From Betaproteobacteria bacterium SCN1 (GTDB lineage Bacteria > Pseudomonadota > Gammaproteobacteria > Burkholderiales > Thiobacillaceae), in assembly GCA_008923315.1 (NCBI GenBank), contig WBSF01000008.1:62001-126000 (forward strand): a DNA stretch of 64,000 nucleotides, in the 5' to 3' direction. The position numbers were made by a program, and so were the translations under genes. Each line of letters opens with the position of its first letter. Positions within the stretch are counted from its first letter, which is position 1. A model generated the notes under the pieces. The model had not been told where the DNA came from. It made no database searches and saw nothing but the letters and a program-made list of their open reading frames with translations. Positions 37,090 to 47,458 of the stretch are shown in pieces.

Positions 37090-38439
37090 GTGCCGGGCTG
37101 GCTGACCGCGCTGCGCGACCTGCTTGCCGAAGCGAGCCCCCTGCGCCGCGTTATGCTGGCGCTGCTGGCCGTACTGCCGCTGGTCGCGCTGGGGGCGGTC
37201 TGGCTCGGATTCCATCCCGTCGAATACCGCATGCTGTACCCCAAGCTGTCCGACCGCGCGGGCGGCGAAGTACTCGCCGCGCTCGATCAGCTTGACATTC
37301 CCTATCGCCTGTCCGACGTCGATGGCGGCATCGAGGTGCCGGCCGCCGATCTGCACGTCGCGCGCTACCGGCTGGCGGCGCGCGGCCTGCCCCGCACCGA
37401 CGATACGCTGCGCGAGGAAGCCGAAACACCGCGCTTCGGCGCATCCTCGCTGCAGGAACAGCAGCGCATGCAGCGTGCGCTCGAATCCGAACTGGCGCGG
37501 TCGGTCCGCACGCTCGACGCGGTCGAACTGGCGCGTGTCCATCTGGCGGTCCCCAAGGTATCGCCCTTTCTGCGAGATGCGCCGCCTGCCACCGCAGCCG
37601 TGCTGGTTCGGTTGCGTCCGGGTGCGGCGCTGACGCCCGGACAGGTGGTGGCGATCCAGACGCTGGTGGCGGCAAGCGTGCCGCGAATGAAGCGCGGCGA
37701 CGTCCAGGTGCTCGATCCGCGCGGCATGCTGATCGGCGCGGCGACGCCCGAAACCGGCGAATCGCGCCGGCTCGCGCTGGAACAGGACATGGGGCGGCGG
37801 GTACAGGCAGTGCTGGCGCCCTGGCTGGGCGCGGAACGGGTCAATGTGCAGATCACCGCTACGCTCGACGACAGCGAAACCCGACAGACCGTCGAACGGG
37901 TGCGCAACGTGGTCGTTGCCGGGCAGGCGCGTCCGCTGGAGAAAACGGTACGCACCACGCGCTTTCCGGAAGGCCGGCTTGCCCGCGTGAATGCCGTCGT
38001 GATCCTCGGGTTCGAGGCCAGTGCGGCGGAACGTGCCCGCACCGCGCAGCTTGCGCGCCAGGCGCTGGGACTGGTGCCGTCGCGTGGCGATACGCTCAAT
38101 GTCTACGCCTTGCCCGCTGTCGAGGCGCCGGCGGCGCAAACCGAACCGGCGCCGGTTGCGTCCCGGCCGGTCTCGATACCGCCGGTGCGCGCGGCGGCGG
38201 TGCCGGCGGAGCCGTTCGCATTGCCCTCGCCGGTGCTGCTCGGCGGGGCGGCTGCCGGGGCGATTGCGCTGCTGTTCTATGCGTTCGCACGTCTGCGTCG
38301 CCGGTCGATTCCCGTGAGTTCCGCCGAAGCTGCGCCGCCGGCCGACGATTTCGATGCCCTGCTCGATGCCGCGCGCGCACAGGCCCTGGCCGACCCGCGC
38401 GTGACCGCGGACGTGATCAAACTGTGGATGCGCGCATGA
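37090..38439 (+). CDS. fliF: Flagellar M-ring protein FliF (short)
   Basis: Forms the MS-ring of the flagellar base in the inner membrane. At 449 residues it is about 100 shorter than typical FliF. Features: first membrane helix (about 20-40), ring-building motifs PVEYRMLYPKLSDRAGGEV and LEQDMGRRVQAVLAPWLG, a second helix (about 380-400) and a C-terminal FliG-binding tail (LADPRVTADVIKLWM). The shortening seems to fall between the ring motifs and the second helix. GTG start preceded by GGAGG. First gene of the operon, overlapping fliG by 4 bp. Confidence 0.92.
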   Translation: MPGWLTALRDLLAEASPLRRVMLALLAVLPLVALGAVWLGFHPVEYRMLYPKLSDRAGGEVLAALDQLDIPYRLSDVDGGIEVPAADLHVARYRLAARGLPRTDDTLREEAETPRFGASSLQEQQRMQRALESELARSVRTLDAVELARVHLAVPKVSPFLRDAPPATAAVLVRLRPGAALTPGQVVAIQTLVAASVPRMKRGDVQVLDPRGMLIGAATPETGESRRLALEQDMGRRVQAVLAPWLGAERVNVQITATLDDSETRQTVERVRNVVVAGQARPLEKTVRTTRFPEGRLARVNAVVILGFEASAAERARTAQLARQALGLVPSRGDTLNVYALPAVEAPAAQTEPAPVASRPVSIPPVRAAAVPAEPFALPSPVLLGGAAAGAIALLFYAFARLRRRSIPVSSAEAAPPADDFDALLDAARAQALADPRVTADVIKLWMRA

Positions 38440-39401
38440 GCGAAACGGGCGTCGACAAATCCGCCGCCTTGTTGCTGGCGCTGGGCGAAGAAGCCAGTGC
38501 CGCCGTTTTGCGCTATCTGTCGCCGCTGGACGTAAGCCGGCTTGGCATGGCGATGCGCGCGCTCGACGTGCTGCCGCGCGAGCGTGTGCGGGCGGTGCTG
38601 CGCGATTATGCGGCCGAGGCGGCGGAACAGACCGGATTCGCCGCCGATACCGGCCGTTTCCTCGACGAGGCGCTGAAGCGCGCCTGGCCGCCCGAACGCG
38701 CCCGGGCGATGCTGCGCCGTCTGGGCGCATCGAGTGCCCGTGCGCTCGATGCGCTGGGCGAGCGCACGCCGGCCGAAATCGCCGGTCTTCTGGACGGGCA
38801 GCCCTCCTATCTCGTGGCGGCCGTGATGGCCCATCTGCCACGCGATGTCGCGGCGGCCACGCTCGATCTCCTGCCGGCCGGCCTGCGCGCCGACACGTTG
38901 CGCGATCTGGCGCAGCGCGAATCGCCGACGGCCGACATGCTGCACGAGCTCGACGACTGGCTCGCCGAACGGGCCGCCACCGAACCGGAAGATGCGGGCG
39001 AAGCGACCGTGGCGAACCTGCTCGACCGCATGAGCGAAGGCGCCGCCGCCGCCGCACTCGCCCAGCTCGACCGCGACGCCGCCGGGCTTGCGGCCCGTTT
39101 GCGTGCCCGCGTGCTCGAATTCGACGATCTGGCACGGGCGACCGAAGACGGTCGCCGGACCTTTCTGCGCAACGTCGGCGCGCGTGCGCTGCTGCATGCG
39201 CTGAAAGGCAGCGACGGCCGCGTCTACGACGCGCTTGCCGCGGTGATGAGCCCGGCGGCGGCGCTGCGGATGAAGGACGATCTCGATACCCTGGGTGCGG
39301 TACCCGTTGCCGAGATTCAGGCGGCGCAGCATGAAGCGGCCCAACTGTTGCGCCGTCTGGCGGCCGAGGGTGCGGTTCGTTTCGAGGAGATGGCGGCATG
39401 A
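38436..39401 (+). CDS. fliG: Flagellar motor switch protein FliG (divergent)
   Basis: Rotor protein linking FliF to the C-ring (321 residues). It is divergent: the FliM-binding EHPQ motif of the middle domain is GQPS here (residues 121-124). In the C-terminal torque helix the acidic pair D281-D282 is kept, but the arginine seven residues earlier (R281 of E. coli) is Ala274 in a by-eye alignment. The fold is otherwise recognisable (EFDDLARATEDGRRTFLRN, MKDDLDTLGAV). ATGA overlap with fliF. Confidence 0.88.
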   Translation: MSETGVDKSAALLLALGEEASAAVLRYLSPLDVSRLGMAMRALDVLPRERVRAVLRDYAAEAAEQTGFAADTGRFLDEALKRAWPPERARAMLRRLGASSARALDALGERTPAEIAGLLDGQPSYLVAAVMAHLPRDVAAATLDLLPAGLRADTLRDLAQRESPTADMLHELDDWLAERAATEPEDAGEATVANLLDRMSEGAAAAALAQLDRDAAGLAARLRARVLEFDDLARATEDGRRTFLRNVGARALLHALKGSDGRVYDALAAVMSPAAALRMKDDLDTLGAVPVAEIQAAQHEAAQLLRRLAAEGAVRFEEMAA

Positions 39402-39988
39402 ACCCGCGCGATGGCGATACGTCCGCTTTCGACCAGTGGGAAACCCCGGTACCGGCCGCGACGACGCCGGTGCCGGAGGACAACGCTGCCGAATGCGCAC
39501 GGCTGCGCGACAGCGCGCGCGCGGAAGGTTATGCGGAAGGCCTGGCGGCGGGCCGCGCGGAGGCCGAAGCGTCGGGCGTGCGGCTGCGGCAGCTGGCCGA
39601 GAGCTTTTCCGCCACCCTCGACAACCTGGATTTCAGGTTGGCCGACATGGTGCTCGAACTTGCGCTCGACGTTGCGCGGCAGGTCGTCGCGGGCGAGCTG
39701 GCCGCGCGGCCCGAACGGGTACTCGATGTGGTCAACATGGCCCTGAAGCAGATGGCGGAAACCAGCCGCGAGGCGCGCCTGCTGCTGCATCCCGACGATG
39801 CGGCGCTGGTCCGGCCGCATCTCGAAAGCGTGCTCGACAAGACGCGCCTGCGCGTCGTCGAAGACCCGCGCATCGCGCGCGGCGGCTGCCTTGTCGAAAC
39901 CTCGCAGGGCGATCTCGACGCCACGCTGCCGGCACGCTGGCGGCAGGTCGTGCAATTGCTCGGCAGCAATCTCAACTGGCTGGAATGA
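39398..39988 (+). CDS. fliH: Flagellar export regulator FliH
   Basis: Stator-like partner of the export ATPase (196 residues). The N-terminal part has a GxxxG-type repeat (EGYAEGLAAGRAEAEASG), typical of FliH coiled coils. The C-terminal half (ARLLLHPDDAALVRP, RGGCLVETSQGDLDA) matches the FliH/HrpE fold. It overlaps the fliG stop by 4 bp and is followed by fliI 9 bp later. Confidence 0.87.
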   Translation: MNPRDGDTSAFDQWETPVPAATTPVPEDNAAECARLRDSARAEGYAEGLAAGRAEAEASGVRLRQLAESFSATLDNLDFRLADMVLELALDVARQVVAGELAARPERVLDVVNMALKQMAETSREARLLLHPDDAALVRPHLESVLDKTRLRVVEDPRIARGGCLVETSQGDLDATLPARWRQVVQLLGSNLNWLE

Positions 39989-39997
39989 GCGCGCGCC

Positions 39998-41395
39998 ATG
40001 CTTGACCGCACCGTCCGGCTCCGCGAATACCTGGCCGACTGCCGGCGCGCGGTCGGCTGGGCTACACCGATCGCAACCAGCGGCCGGCTGACCCGGGTGT
40101 CGGGGCTGGTGATGGAAGCGGTCGGGCTGCGTCTGCCGGTCGGCAGCCAGTGCCATGTGCAGATTCCCGGCGGACAGAGCATCGAGGCGGAAGTCGCGGG
40201 GTTTGCAGGGGACCGTCTGTTCATCATGCCGGCGACCGATATCTACGGCGTGATGCCGGGCGCGCGCGTGGTGCCCGACAATCCGATGGCCGCGCAGCCG
40301 CCGCGCCTCGGCATGCGCTATGTCCCGCGGCGGCGGGCGCAGGACCGCGTGCGGCAGGTGCCGGTGGGCGACAGTCTGCTCGGCCGGGTGCTCGATGGCG
40401 CGGGCCGGCCGCTCGACGGCCAGGGCGCGCTGTCGCTGGAGCGCCGCGTGCCGCTCTACAGCCGGCCGACCAACCCGCTCGAACGCGCGCCGATCCGCCA
40501 GACCCTGGATGTCGGCGTGCGTGCGATCAATGGCCTGCTGACGGTGGGGCGCGGGCAGCGGCTCGGCCTCTTTGCCGGCTCGGGCGTGGGCAAGAGCGTG
40601 CTGCTCGGCATGATGGCGCGTTTTACCGAGGCCGACGTGGTGGTGGTCGGGCTTATCGGCGAGCGCGGCCGCGAGGTCAAGGAATTCATCGAACGCATTC
40701 TCGGCGCCGAGGGCATGGCACGTGCGGTGGTGGTGGCCGCGCCGGCCGATCATCCGCCGCTGATGCGGCTGAACGGCGCCGCCTATGCAATGTCGATCGC
40801 CGAATATTTCCGCGACCAGGGCAAGCACGTGCTGCTGATCATGGATTCGCTGACCCGCTACGCGATGGCGCAGCGCGAGGTGGCGCTGGCCATCGGCGAA
40901 CCGCCGGCGACCAAGGGCTATCCGCCCTCGGTGTTCGCCAAGCTGCCGCAACTGGCCGAGCGCGCGGGCAACGGCCGCAGCGGCAGCGGCTCGATCACCG
41001 CCTTTTTCACCGTGCTGATGGAAGGCGACGATCAGCAGGATCCGATCGCCGATGCGGCGCGCGCCATCCTCGACGGCCATATCGTGCTGTCGCGCGATCT
41101 CGCCGATGCCGGCCAGTATCCGGCCATCGATATCGAAGCCTCGATCAGCCGGGCGCAGCCCGATCTGCTGCCCGACGATGCGCTGGAGCGGACCCGCCGT
41201 TTCAAATATCTCTATTCGCGCTACATGCGCAGCCGCGACCTGCTCGCGGTGGGCGCCTATGTGCCCGGTGCCGATCTCGTGCTCGACGAAGGCGTGCGTC
41301 TGTATCCCCGCATGCAGGCCTATTTGATGCAGGGCATGCGTGAACGCGCTCCGCTCGACGCCGCGCGCGACGGTCTGGCCGAGGTGCTCGGATGA
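39998..41395 (+). CDS. fliI: Flagellum-specific ATPase FliI
   Basis: ATPase of the flagellar type III export apparatus (465 residues), an F1-beta relative. Visible: Walker [31 protein letters not shown], Walker [17 protein letters not shown], and [13 protein letters not shown]. It forms a hexamer under the export gate with FliH and FliJ, its immediate neighbours (the stop overlaps the fliJ start). Confidence 0.96.
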   Translation: MLDRTVRLREYLADCRRAVGWATPIATSGRLTRVSGLVMEAVGLRLPVGSQCHVQIPGGQSIEAEVAGFAGDRLFIMPATDIYGVMPGARVVPDNPMAAQPPRLGMRYVPRRRAQDRVRQVPVGDSLLGRVLDGAGRPLDGQGALSLERRVPLYSRPTNPLERAPIRQTLDVGVRAINGLLTVGRGQRLGLFAGSGVGKSVLLGMMARFTEADVVVVGLIGERGREVKEFIERILGAEGMARAVVVAAPADHPPLMRLNGAAYAMSIAEYFRDQGKHVLLIMDSLTRYAMAQREVALAIGEPPATKGYPPSVFAKLPQLAERAGNGRSGSGSITAFFTVLMEGDDQQDPIADAARAILDGHIVLSRDLADAGQYPAIDIEASISRAQPDLLPDDALERTRRFKYLYSRYMRSRDLLAVGAYVPGADLVLDEGVRLYPRMQAYLMQGMRERAPLDAARDGLAEVLG

Positions 41396-41841
41396 AGCCG
41401 TTCGCACTCGCGCGCGTGCTGCAGCTCGCAGAACGCCGCAGCGAGACGCTGGCGCGCACGGTCAAGCAGTCGCACGGCGAATGGCTGCGCGCGCGCGGGC
41501 GCGCAGCCCAGCTTGCCAGTCTGCGCGATGCGCATATCGCACTGCTGGCGCTGGATCTGAAGGACGGTTTGCCGGCCGCCCAACTGCGCGAGGCAAGCCG
41601 GCTGCAGCAGGCCCAGGCGGCTGAAATGGCGGCGGCGCAGTCTGCCATCGACGCCGCGCACGCAGCCTGGCAGGCCCATCTGGCCGCCTGGCTGGCGGAG
41701 GCGCAACGCGTCAAGGCGCTGCGTCTGCTCGAAACGCGCCATCTGGCGCGCGCCGCCGTGATCGAGCGGCGAAGCGAGCAGCGCAGCCACGACGAACTGG
41801 TCGAGCGTATGCAGCGCGGCCAGGTAGGACGGTGGCGGTGA
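41392..41841 (+). CDS. fliJ: Flagellar export protein FliJ
   Basis: Small coiled-coil protein (149 residues), almost all helical and rich in Ala, Arg, Gln and Glu. It fits FliJ, the central stalk of the FliI hexamer and chaperone escort. Identification rests on size, coiled-coil pattern ([19 protein letters not shown]) and position directly after fliI with ATGA overlap. It ends overlapping the next gene (TGATG). Confidence 0.82.
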   Translation: MKPFALARVLQLAERRSETLARTVKQSHGEWLRARGRAAQLASLRDAHIALLALDLKDGLPAAQLREASRLQQAQAAEMAAAQSAIDAAHAAWQAHLAAWLAEAQRVKALRLLETRHLARAAVIERRSEQRSHDELVERMQRGQVGRWR

Positions 41842-42296
41842 TGGCGCTGGCCGAACTCTCTGCCGAGGAAATCGCGTTCCTGGATATGTCGCGCGCGTCC
41901 GACGAGCGTTTCTCCGCCCGGCTTGCGCAAGGGCTTGCCGGCGTGCTGGCTGCGCGCCTGCGTACCGCCGTGACGCTGGAATCGCTGCAGGCCCTGCGGC
42001 CGCCGGTCGCTGCCGATGCGCCGCATTGGACGGTCGATGCGGGCCTGGCCGCGCTGTGGGCGGCCAGGCGGCTGGGAAGTCGTGCGCCGGCAGGCAGGGC
42101 GGCCTTCGTGCCGCGCGGCCTTTACCGCGCATTGAATGCCGCACTGGCCGAACGCTGGCTGGACGCGCCGGGCGAACCGCCTCCCGGACTGGGCTGGCGC
42201 ATACGCGCGGCAGGGTGCGAGGGGGTATTGCTGCTCGATCTGCCGCGTGCCGCGCGCGACCTCGATCATTGGGCGAAGGAGACGATCTCGCGATGA
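41841..42296 (+). CDS. Unknown protein replacing fliKLMN
   Basis: A 151-residue protein I do not recognise, tightly coupled on both sides (TGATG with fliJ, ATGA with fliO). It sits exactly where fliK, fliL, fliM and fliN lie in the standard order. Sequence: acidic N-terminus (LSAEEIAFLDMSRASDERFSA), an Ala/Leu-rich helical middle, and WRIRAAGCEGVLLLDLP near the end. No SPOA (FliN/FliM C-ring) motif and no long Pro/Gln-rich FliK character are visible. It may be a reduced FliM/SctQ N-terminal domain or a new switch component (speculative). Confidence 0.75.
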   Translation: MALAELSAEEIAFLDMSRASDERFSARLAQGLAGVLAARLRTAVTLESLQALRPPVAADAPHWTVDAGLAALWAARRLGSRAPAGRAAFVPRGLYRALNAALAERWLDAPGEPPPGLGWRIRAAGCEGVLLLDLPRAARDLDHWAKETISR

Positions 42297-42688
42297 GTGT
42301 TGCCGGATTGGATGGCCCGGGCGCCGCACCCTGTGCAAAGGCGGTGCGTATTGCAAGGCACATCGGCTTCTCGGGGGCGCTGCTGCTTGTGCCCGCCGCT
42401 GCCTGGGCTGCGCCGGATGCCGCATCGAGCATGCTGACGGTGCTGCTGAGTCTGGTGCTGATCCTGGGCGGGTTCGTCGCCGTGGCCTGGTTCGCACGCC
42501 GTCATCTACCCGGCATGGCGGCGCAGGGCGCCGTCAAGGTGGTGGGGACGACCGCGGTCGGCGCGCGCGAGCGGGTCGTCGTCGTCGAGGTCGACGATAC
42601 CTGGTTGCTGCTCGGTGTGGGCGGCGGCAATGTGCGCCTGCTGCATACCCTGCCGAAACCCCCCGGTGCGGGCGAGGGCGCGCGATGA
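42293..42688 (+). CDS. fliO: Flagellar biosynthesis protein FliO
   Basis: Membrane assembly factor for the FliP ring (131 residues). It has an N-terminal lead with a hydrophobic signal (SGALLLVPAAAWA), one membrane helix (LTVLLSLVLILGGFVAVAWF) and a cytoplasmic KVVGTTAVGARERVVVVEV domain typical of FliO/FliZ. It overlaps both neighbours by 4 bp. Confidence 0.87.
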   Translation: MSVAGLDGPGAAPCAKAVRIARHIGFSGALLLVPAAAWAAPDAASSMLTVLLSLVLILGGFVAVAWFARRHLPGMAAQGAVKVVGTTAVGARERVVVVEVDDTWLLLGVGGGNVRLLHTLPKPPGAGEGAR

Positions 42689-43425
42689 AACGCGTCTGTC
42701 TGCTCCTGCTGGCGGCTTTCACCGCGCCGGCCTGGGCGGCCGATCCGGTCGTGCCGTTGCTGGCGGTGAGCCCGGGTGCGGGCGGCCAGGTGATCGGCGT
42801 GCCCGGCGCGAGCCTGCCCTGGCTGCTGCTGTTTCCCTTCCTGCCGGCGCTCCTGCTGGCCTTTACTGCCTTTGCCCGTATCGCCGTGGTGCTCTTTCTG
42901 CTGCGGCAGGGGCTGGGCGGCGGCCAGACGCCGCCGACGACCGTGCTCACCGGGCTGGCGCTGCTGCTGGCGCTGTTCGTGATGTCGCCCGCGCTGAAAA
43001 CCATCGACAGCGAAGCCTACCAGCCTTACCTCGCGGGCACGCTGACGCTCGACGATGCCGCCGCGAAAGCGGCCGGGCCGCTGAAAACCTTCATGTTGCG
43101 TCAGACCCGCGCGGAGGATCTGGCCCTCTTCACCGAGGGCAGTACCGAAGACGGCGCGACGGTCGATGCCCGGCGCGCTGAAACCGTACCGTTCGCCGCA
43201 CTGGCGCCGGCCTTTCTCACCAGTGAACTGCGCACGGCCTTCCAGATCGGCTTCATGGTGATCCTGCCGTTTCTGGTCATCGACCTGGTTGTCGCGGCGG
43301 TGCTGACCGCGCTCGGCATGATCATGCTGCCGCCGCAGCTCGTGTCGCTGCCGTTGAAGCTGCTGCTATTCGTCGCCGTGGACGGCTGGCATCTGCTGGT
43401 CGGTTCGCTGCTCGGGAGCTTCTGA
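42685..43425 (+). CDS. fliP: Flagellar export gate protein FliP
   Basis: Core of the export gate (246 residues) with signal peptide (about 1-18) and four membrane segments. Family motifs: LPALLLAFTAFARIAVVLFLLRQ region, GLALLLALFVMSPAL, FLTSELRTAFQIGF, LPPQLVSLPLKLLLFVAVDGW. It ends overlapping fliQ (TGATG). Confidence 0.95.
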   Translation: MKRVCLLLLAAFTAPAWAADPVVPLLAVSPGAGGQVIGVPGASLPWLLLFPFLPALLLAFTAFARIAVVLFLLRQGLGGGQTPPTTVLTGLALLLALFVMSPALKTIDSEAYQPYLAGTLTLDDAAAKAAGPLKTFMLRQTRAEDLALFTEGSTEDGATVDARRAETVPFAALAPAFLTSELRTAFQIGFMVILPFLVIDLVVAAVLTALGMIMLPPQLVSLPLKLLLFVAVDGWHLLVGSLLGSF

Positions 43426-43679
43426 TGGAAGATATCGCCCGCGATGCGCTCTGGCTCACATTGACGCTCGCGGCGCCGGTACTGCTGGCGGGCCTGGTCG
43501 TGGCCTTTGCGGTCAGCCTGTTTCAGGCCGCGACGCAGATACCCGAACCGACGCTGTCCTTTGTGCCCAAGCTGATCGTGATGCTGCTTGTGGTGGCGGT
43601 GCTGGGCGGCTGGATGGGCGGGCAGCTCGCCGATTTCGCGCGCACGCTGCTGACCGGTTTCCCCGCCTTGCTCGAATGA
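43425..43679 (+). CDS. fliQ: Flagellar export gate protein FliQ
   Basis: An 84-residue protein with two hydrophobic helices and the family's VVAFAVSLFQAATQIPEPTLSFVPKL region. Part of the FliPQR gate. Starts inside the fliP stop; 115 bp separate it from fliR. Confidence 0.94.
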   Translation: MEDIARDALWLTLTLAAPVLLAGLVVAFAVSLFQAATQIPEPTLSFVPKLIVMLLVVAVLGGWMGGQLADFARTLLTGFPALLE

Positions 43680-43794
43680 TCCCGCCAAGGGCCGTGCGCG
43701 CTTCCGGATGGCCGGTGGGAAACGGTAGTGAACGCCACGCTTCCATCCGGGCGAGCGGCATGTGGATCGCAAGCGGTCGGTGGCGGTTTCCGGC

Positions 43795-44547
43795 ATGACG
43801 CCGCTGAGCGAGGCAGGCCTTGCGGCGTGGCTGTTCGCGTTTGCGCGGCTTGCCGGCTGGACGCTCTTCGATCCCCTGTCCGGGCGGCTGCCGCTTTATC
43901 TGCGGCTGGGATTCGCCGCGGCGCTGGCCGCCGCGCTTGCGCCGGGCCTGGTGGCACCGCCGGCCGTGGCGGGACCTGGACTGGTGCCTGCCCTGGTGAT
44001 CGAACTGGTCTGGGGTGCGATGCTGGCGGTGTGCGTCTGGCTGGTGTTCGCCGTCGCGCAGCTGGCCCTGTCGTGGGTCGGCCATACGGCGACCGGCGGC
44101 TTGCTGACGCTCACCGCTGCGCAGGCCGGGCCGGCCGAGGCGCCGTGGCGGGCGCTGGCTGGCTGGCTGGCGGTTCTCGCCTTTCTGGGCGCGGGCGGCC
44201 ATCTGCTGGTGGTGGCCGCATTGCGTGACAGTTTCGCCGCAATGCCGCTGGCCATGCTGCCGGCACCGGAAACGCTGTCCGCGCTGGCCGGGGCGGCCGC
44301 CTGGCTGTTTGCCGCCGGCTTTCAGCTCGCCCTGCCGCTGCTTGCGCTGGCGCTGCTGATCCAGCTGGCGTTCGGCATTCTGGCGCGGACCACGCCGGGA
44401 CTCGACATGTTTTCGGCCGGACTGGGACTGGCCGCATTCGGCCTGCTGGCTGTCTGGATCGCGGCGGTGCCGTGGGTGTCGGAAGTCATGGGCGCGGGGC
44501 TGACGGAATTCATCGGCTGGCTCGGTGTCTGGCGCACGCCGGGATGA
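43795..44547 (+). CDS. fliR: Flagellar export gate protein FliR
   Basis: About 250 residues with roughly six hydrophobic segments. Conserved positions include FARLAGWTLFDPLSGRLPLY near the start, IQLAFGILARTTPGLDMFS (the FliR 'gilgr..PQ.n.f' region, here TPGLDMF) and a final amphipathic stretch. The ATG at 43795 is preferred; the frame extends to GTG 43762. Last gene of the cluster; flhB, flhA, fliE and fliKLMN are absent here. Confidence 0.92.
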   Translation: MTPLSEAGLAAWLFAFARLAGWTLFDPLSGRLPLYLRLGFAAALAAALAPGLVAPPAVAGPGLVPALVIELVWGAMLAVCVWLVFAVAQLALSWVGHTATGGLLTLTAAQAGPAEAPWRALAGWLAVLAFLGAGGHLLVVAALRDSFAAMPLAMLPAPETLSALAGAAAWLFAAGFQLALPLLALALLIQLAFGILARTTPGLDMFSAGLGLAAFGLLAVWIAAVPWVSEVMGAGLTEFIGWLGVWRTPG

Positions 44548-44635
44548 GGCGGCGACACGCGAACGGACCGCGTATCCGGGTTAAAATGGCGCGATTTATC
44601 GTTACCTCGCCAAAACGGCGCATTGCGGAAACACC

Positions 44636-45529
<894 letters not shown>

Positions 45530-45585
45530 ACCGGACGCAGCCGCCCGTGCGTTGCGTCGAATCGGGCCTTAAGCAAAGGACCTTC

Positions 45586-46689
45586 ATGCGTTACCTGCCA
45601 TTGTTCGTCGCCGTCGCGCTCGCCACTTCGGGGTGCGGCATCATCGAAACGAAAAAGATCGATTACAAGTCGGCGCAGAAAGCGCCGACGCTTGAAATTC
45701 CCCCCGATCTGGTTGCGCCTTCCGCCGACAATCGCTACGCCATTCCGGACACCCAGGGCAACAGTTCGGCGACGCTGTCCACCTACACCAAGGAACGCCA
45801 GTCCAGGCCCGCCAGTGCGCAGACCCTGTTGCCCACCGAGGACAAGGCGCGTATCGAACGCGCCGGCACGCAGCGCTGGCTGGTCGTCCAGGCGACGCCG
45901 CAGCAGGTGTGGCCGGTGATCAAGGACTTCTGGCAGGAAAACGGTTTCATCATCAACGTCGAGTCGCCCGAAACCGGTGTGATCGAGACCGACTGGGCGG
46001 AAAACCGCGCGAAGATTCCGCAGGACGCCCTCCGCCGCACGCTTGGCAAGGTGCTCGACGGCCTGTATTCGACGCCCGAACGCGACAAGTTCCGCACCCG
46101 GATCGAGCAGGGCGCGGGCGGCGGGACGGAAATCTACATCAGCCATCGCGGCATGATGGAAGTCTATGCAACCGAGGGCAAGGACAAGACCATCTGGCAG
46201 CCGCGTCCGGCCGATCCCGAGCTCGAGGCCGAGATGCTGCGCCGGCTGATGCTGCGTTTCGGCGTCGAAGAGGCACGCGCCGAGACGCTGCTGGCGAAAC
46301 AGCAGACGCCCGAACAGGCCCGTGTCGTCAAGCAGGACGATGCTTCGGCGCTGGAAATGGATGAAGGCTTCGACCGCGCCTGGCGGCGCGTCGGCCTCGC
46401 ACTCGACCGGGTGGGCTTCGCAGTCGAGGACCGCGATCGCTCCAAGGGTATCTATTATGTGCGCTACATCGATCCCGACGCCGACAACGCGAGCATGCGC
46501 GACGAGGGACTCTTCGCCAAATTCGCCTTCTGGCGCAGCAAAAAGCCGGAGCAGTCGCCGCAATTGCAGATCGTCGTCGCCGAGGCCGGCGATCGCAGCC
46601 GCGTGACGGTGAGCGGACCGGATGGCAAGACTGCCGATTCCGGCACGCAGACGCGTATCGTCAACCTGTTGTACAAGGAACTGAAATAA
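45586..46689 (+). CDS. bamC: Outer membrane assembly lipoprotein BamC
   Basis: Component of the BAM complex that inserts outer-membrane proteins (367 residues). Signal peptide with lipidated cysteine at about residue 17 (LATSGCGII). An unstructured lead binds BamD (TLEIPPDLVAPSADNRYAI), then two helix-grip domains (QRWLVVQATPQQVWPVIKDFW and FDRAWRRVGLALDRVGFAVEDRD). AAAGGA precedes the ATG. It sits between dapA and the MBL-fold gene. Confidence 0.94.
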   Translation: MRYLPLFVAVALATSGCGIIETKKIDYKSAQKAPTLEIPPDLVAPSADNRYAIPDTQGNSSATLSTYTKERQSRPASAQTLLPTEDKARIERAGTQRWLVVQATPQQVWPVIKDFWQENGFIINVESPETGVIETDWAENRAKIPQDALRRTLGKVLDGLYSTPERDKFRTRIEQGAGGGTEIYISHRGMMEVYATEGKDKTIWQPRPADPELEAEMLRRLMLRFGVEEARAETLLAKQQTPEQARVVKQDDASALEMDEGFDRAWRRVGLALDRVGFAVEDRDRSKGIYYVRYIDPDADNASMRDEGLFAKFAFWRSKKPEQSPQLQIVVAEAGDRSRVTVSGPDGKTADSGTQTRIVNLLYKELK

Positions 46690-46699
46690 GGCTGACGAC

Positions 46700-47458
46700 G
46701 TGCGATTTGCCAGCCTGGGCAGCGGCAGCGAGGGCAACGGTCTGGTCGTCGAGGCCGGCTCGACCCGGGTACTGCTCGATTGCGGGTTCGGTCTGGCGGA
46801 GTGCGTGGCGCGCCTTGCCCGTCTGGGCCTGCAGCCGGCCGACCTGGCGGGCATCGTGGTGACGCACGAACACACCGACCACATCGGCGGCGTTGGGCGT
46901 CTGGCGCGCCGTTTCGATCTGCCGGTCTGGCTGACGGCCGGCACCCGGGTAATGGCACAGGATCTGCACGGTACGAGCGTGCGCGTGATCGACAGCCATG
47001 CGGCGTTTTCGGTAGAGGGACTGGAAATCCAGCCCTTTCCGGTGCCGCACGATGCGCGCGAGCCGGTACAGTTCGTATTCGGCGACGGCGCGCACAGGCT
47101 GGGTGTGCTCACTGATCTGGGCTGCGCCACGCCGCACGTCGAAGCCATGCTGTCCGGGGTCGATGCCCTGGTGCTGGAGTGCAATCACGATGCGGCGATG
47201 CTGGAGAACGGCCCCTATCCCGCCAGCCTCAAGCGGCGCGTGGGCGGTCGTTTCGGGCATCTGGAAAACGGCCAGGCGGCGGCGCTGCTGGGCAAACTGA
47301 AGCATGACCGGCTGCAGTGCGTGATGGCGGCGCACGTGTCGAAGAAGAACAACACGAGCGCACTGGCGCAGGCCGCCCTGGCGGGCGCCCTCGGGTGCGA
47401 TGCCGACGAGGTGCGCGTAGCGTGCCAGACGAATGGATTCGATTGGATAAGACTTTGA
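46700..47458 (+). CDS. MBL-fold metallohydrolase (YycJ-like)
   Basis: A 252-residue cytosolic metallo-beta-lactamase-fold protein. It begins MRFASLGSGSEGNGLVVEAG, typical of YycJ/WalJ nuclease-like proteins, with the metal motif THEHTDHIGG, then PHDAREP, LTDLG and CNHD. Relatives have DNA nuclease activity; the role here is unknown. GTG start 10 bp after bamC. Its stop overlaps the probable start of the helicase gene. Confidence 0.88.
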   Translation: MRFASLGSGSEGNGLVVEAGSTRVLLDCGFGLAECVARLARLGLQPADLAGIVVTHEHTDHIGGVGRLARRFDLPVWLTAGTRVMAQDLHGTSVRVIDSHAAFSVEGLEIQPFPVPHDAREPVQFVFGDGAHRLGVLTDLGCATPHVEAMLSGVDALVLECNHDAAMLENGPYPASLKRRVGGRFGHLENGQAAALLGKLKHDRLQCVMAAHVSKKNNTSALAQAALAGALGCDADEVRVACQTNGFDWIRL

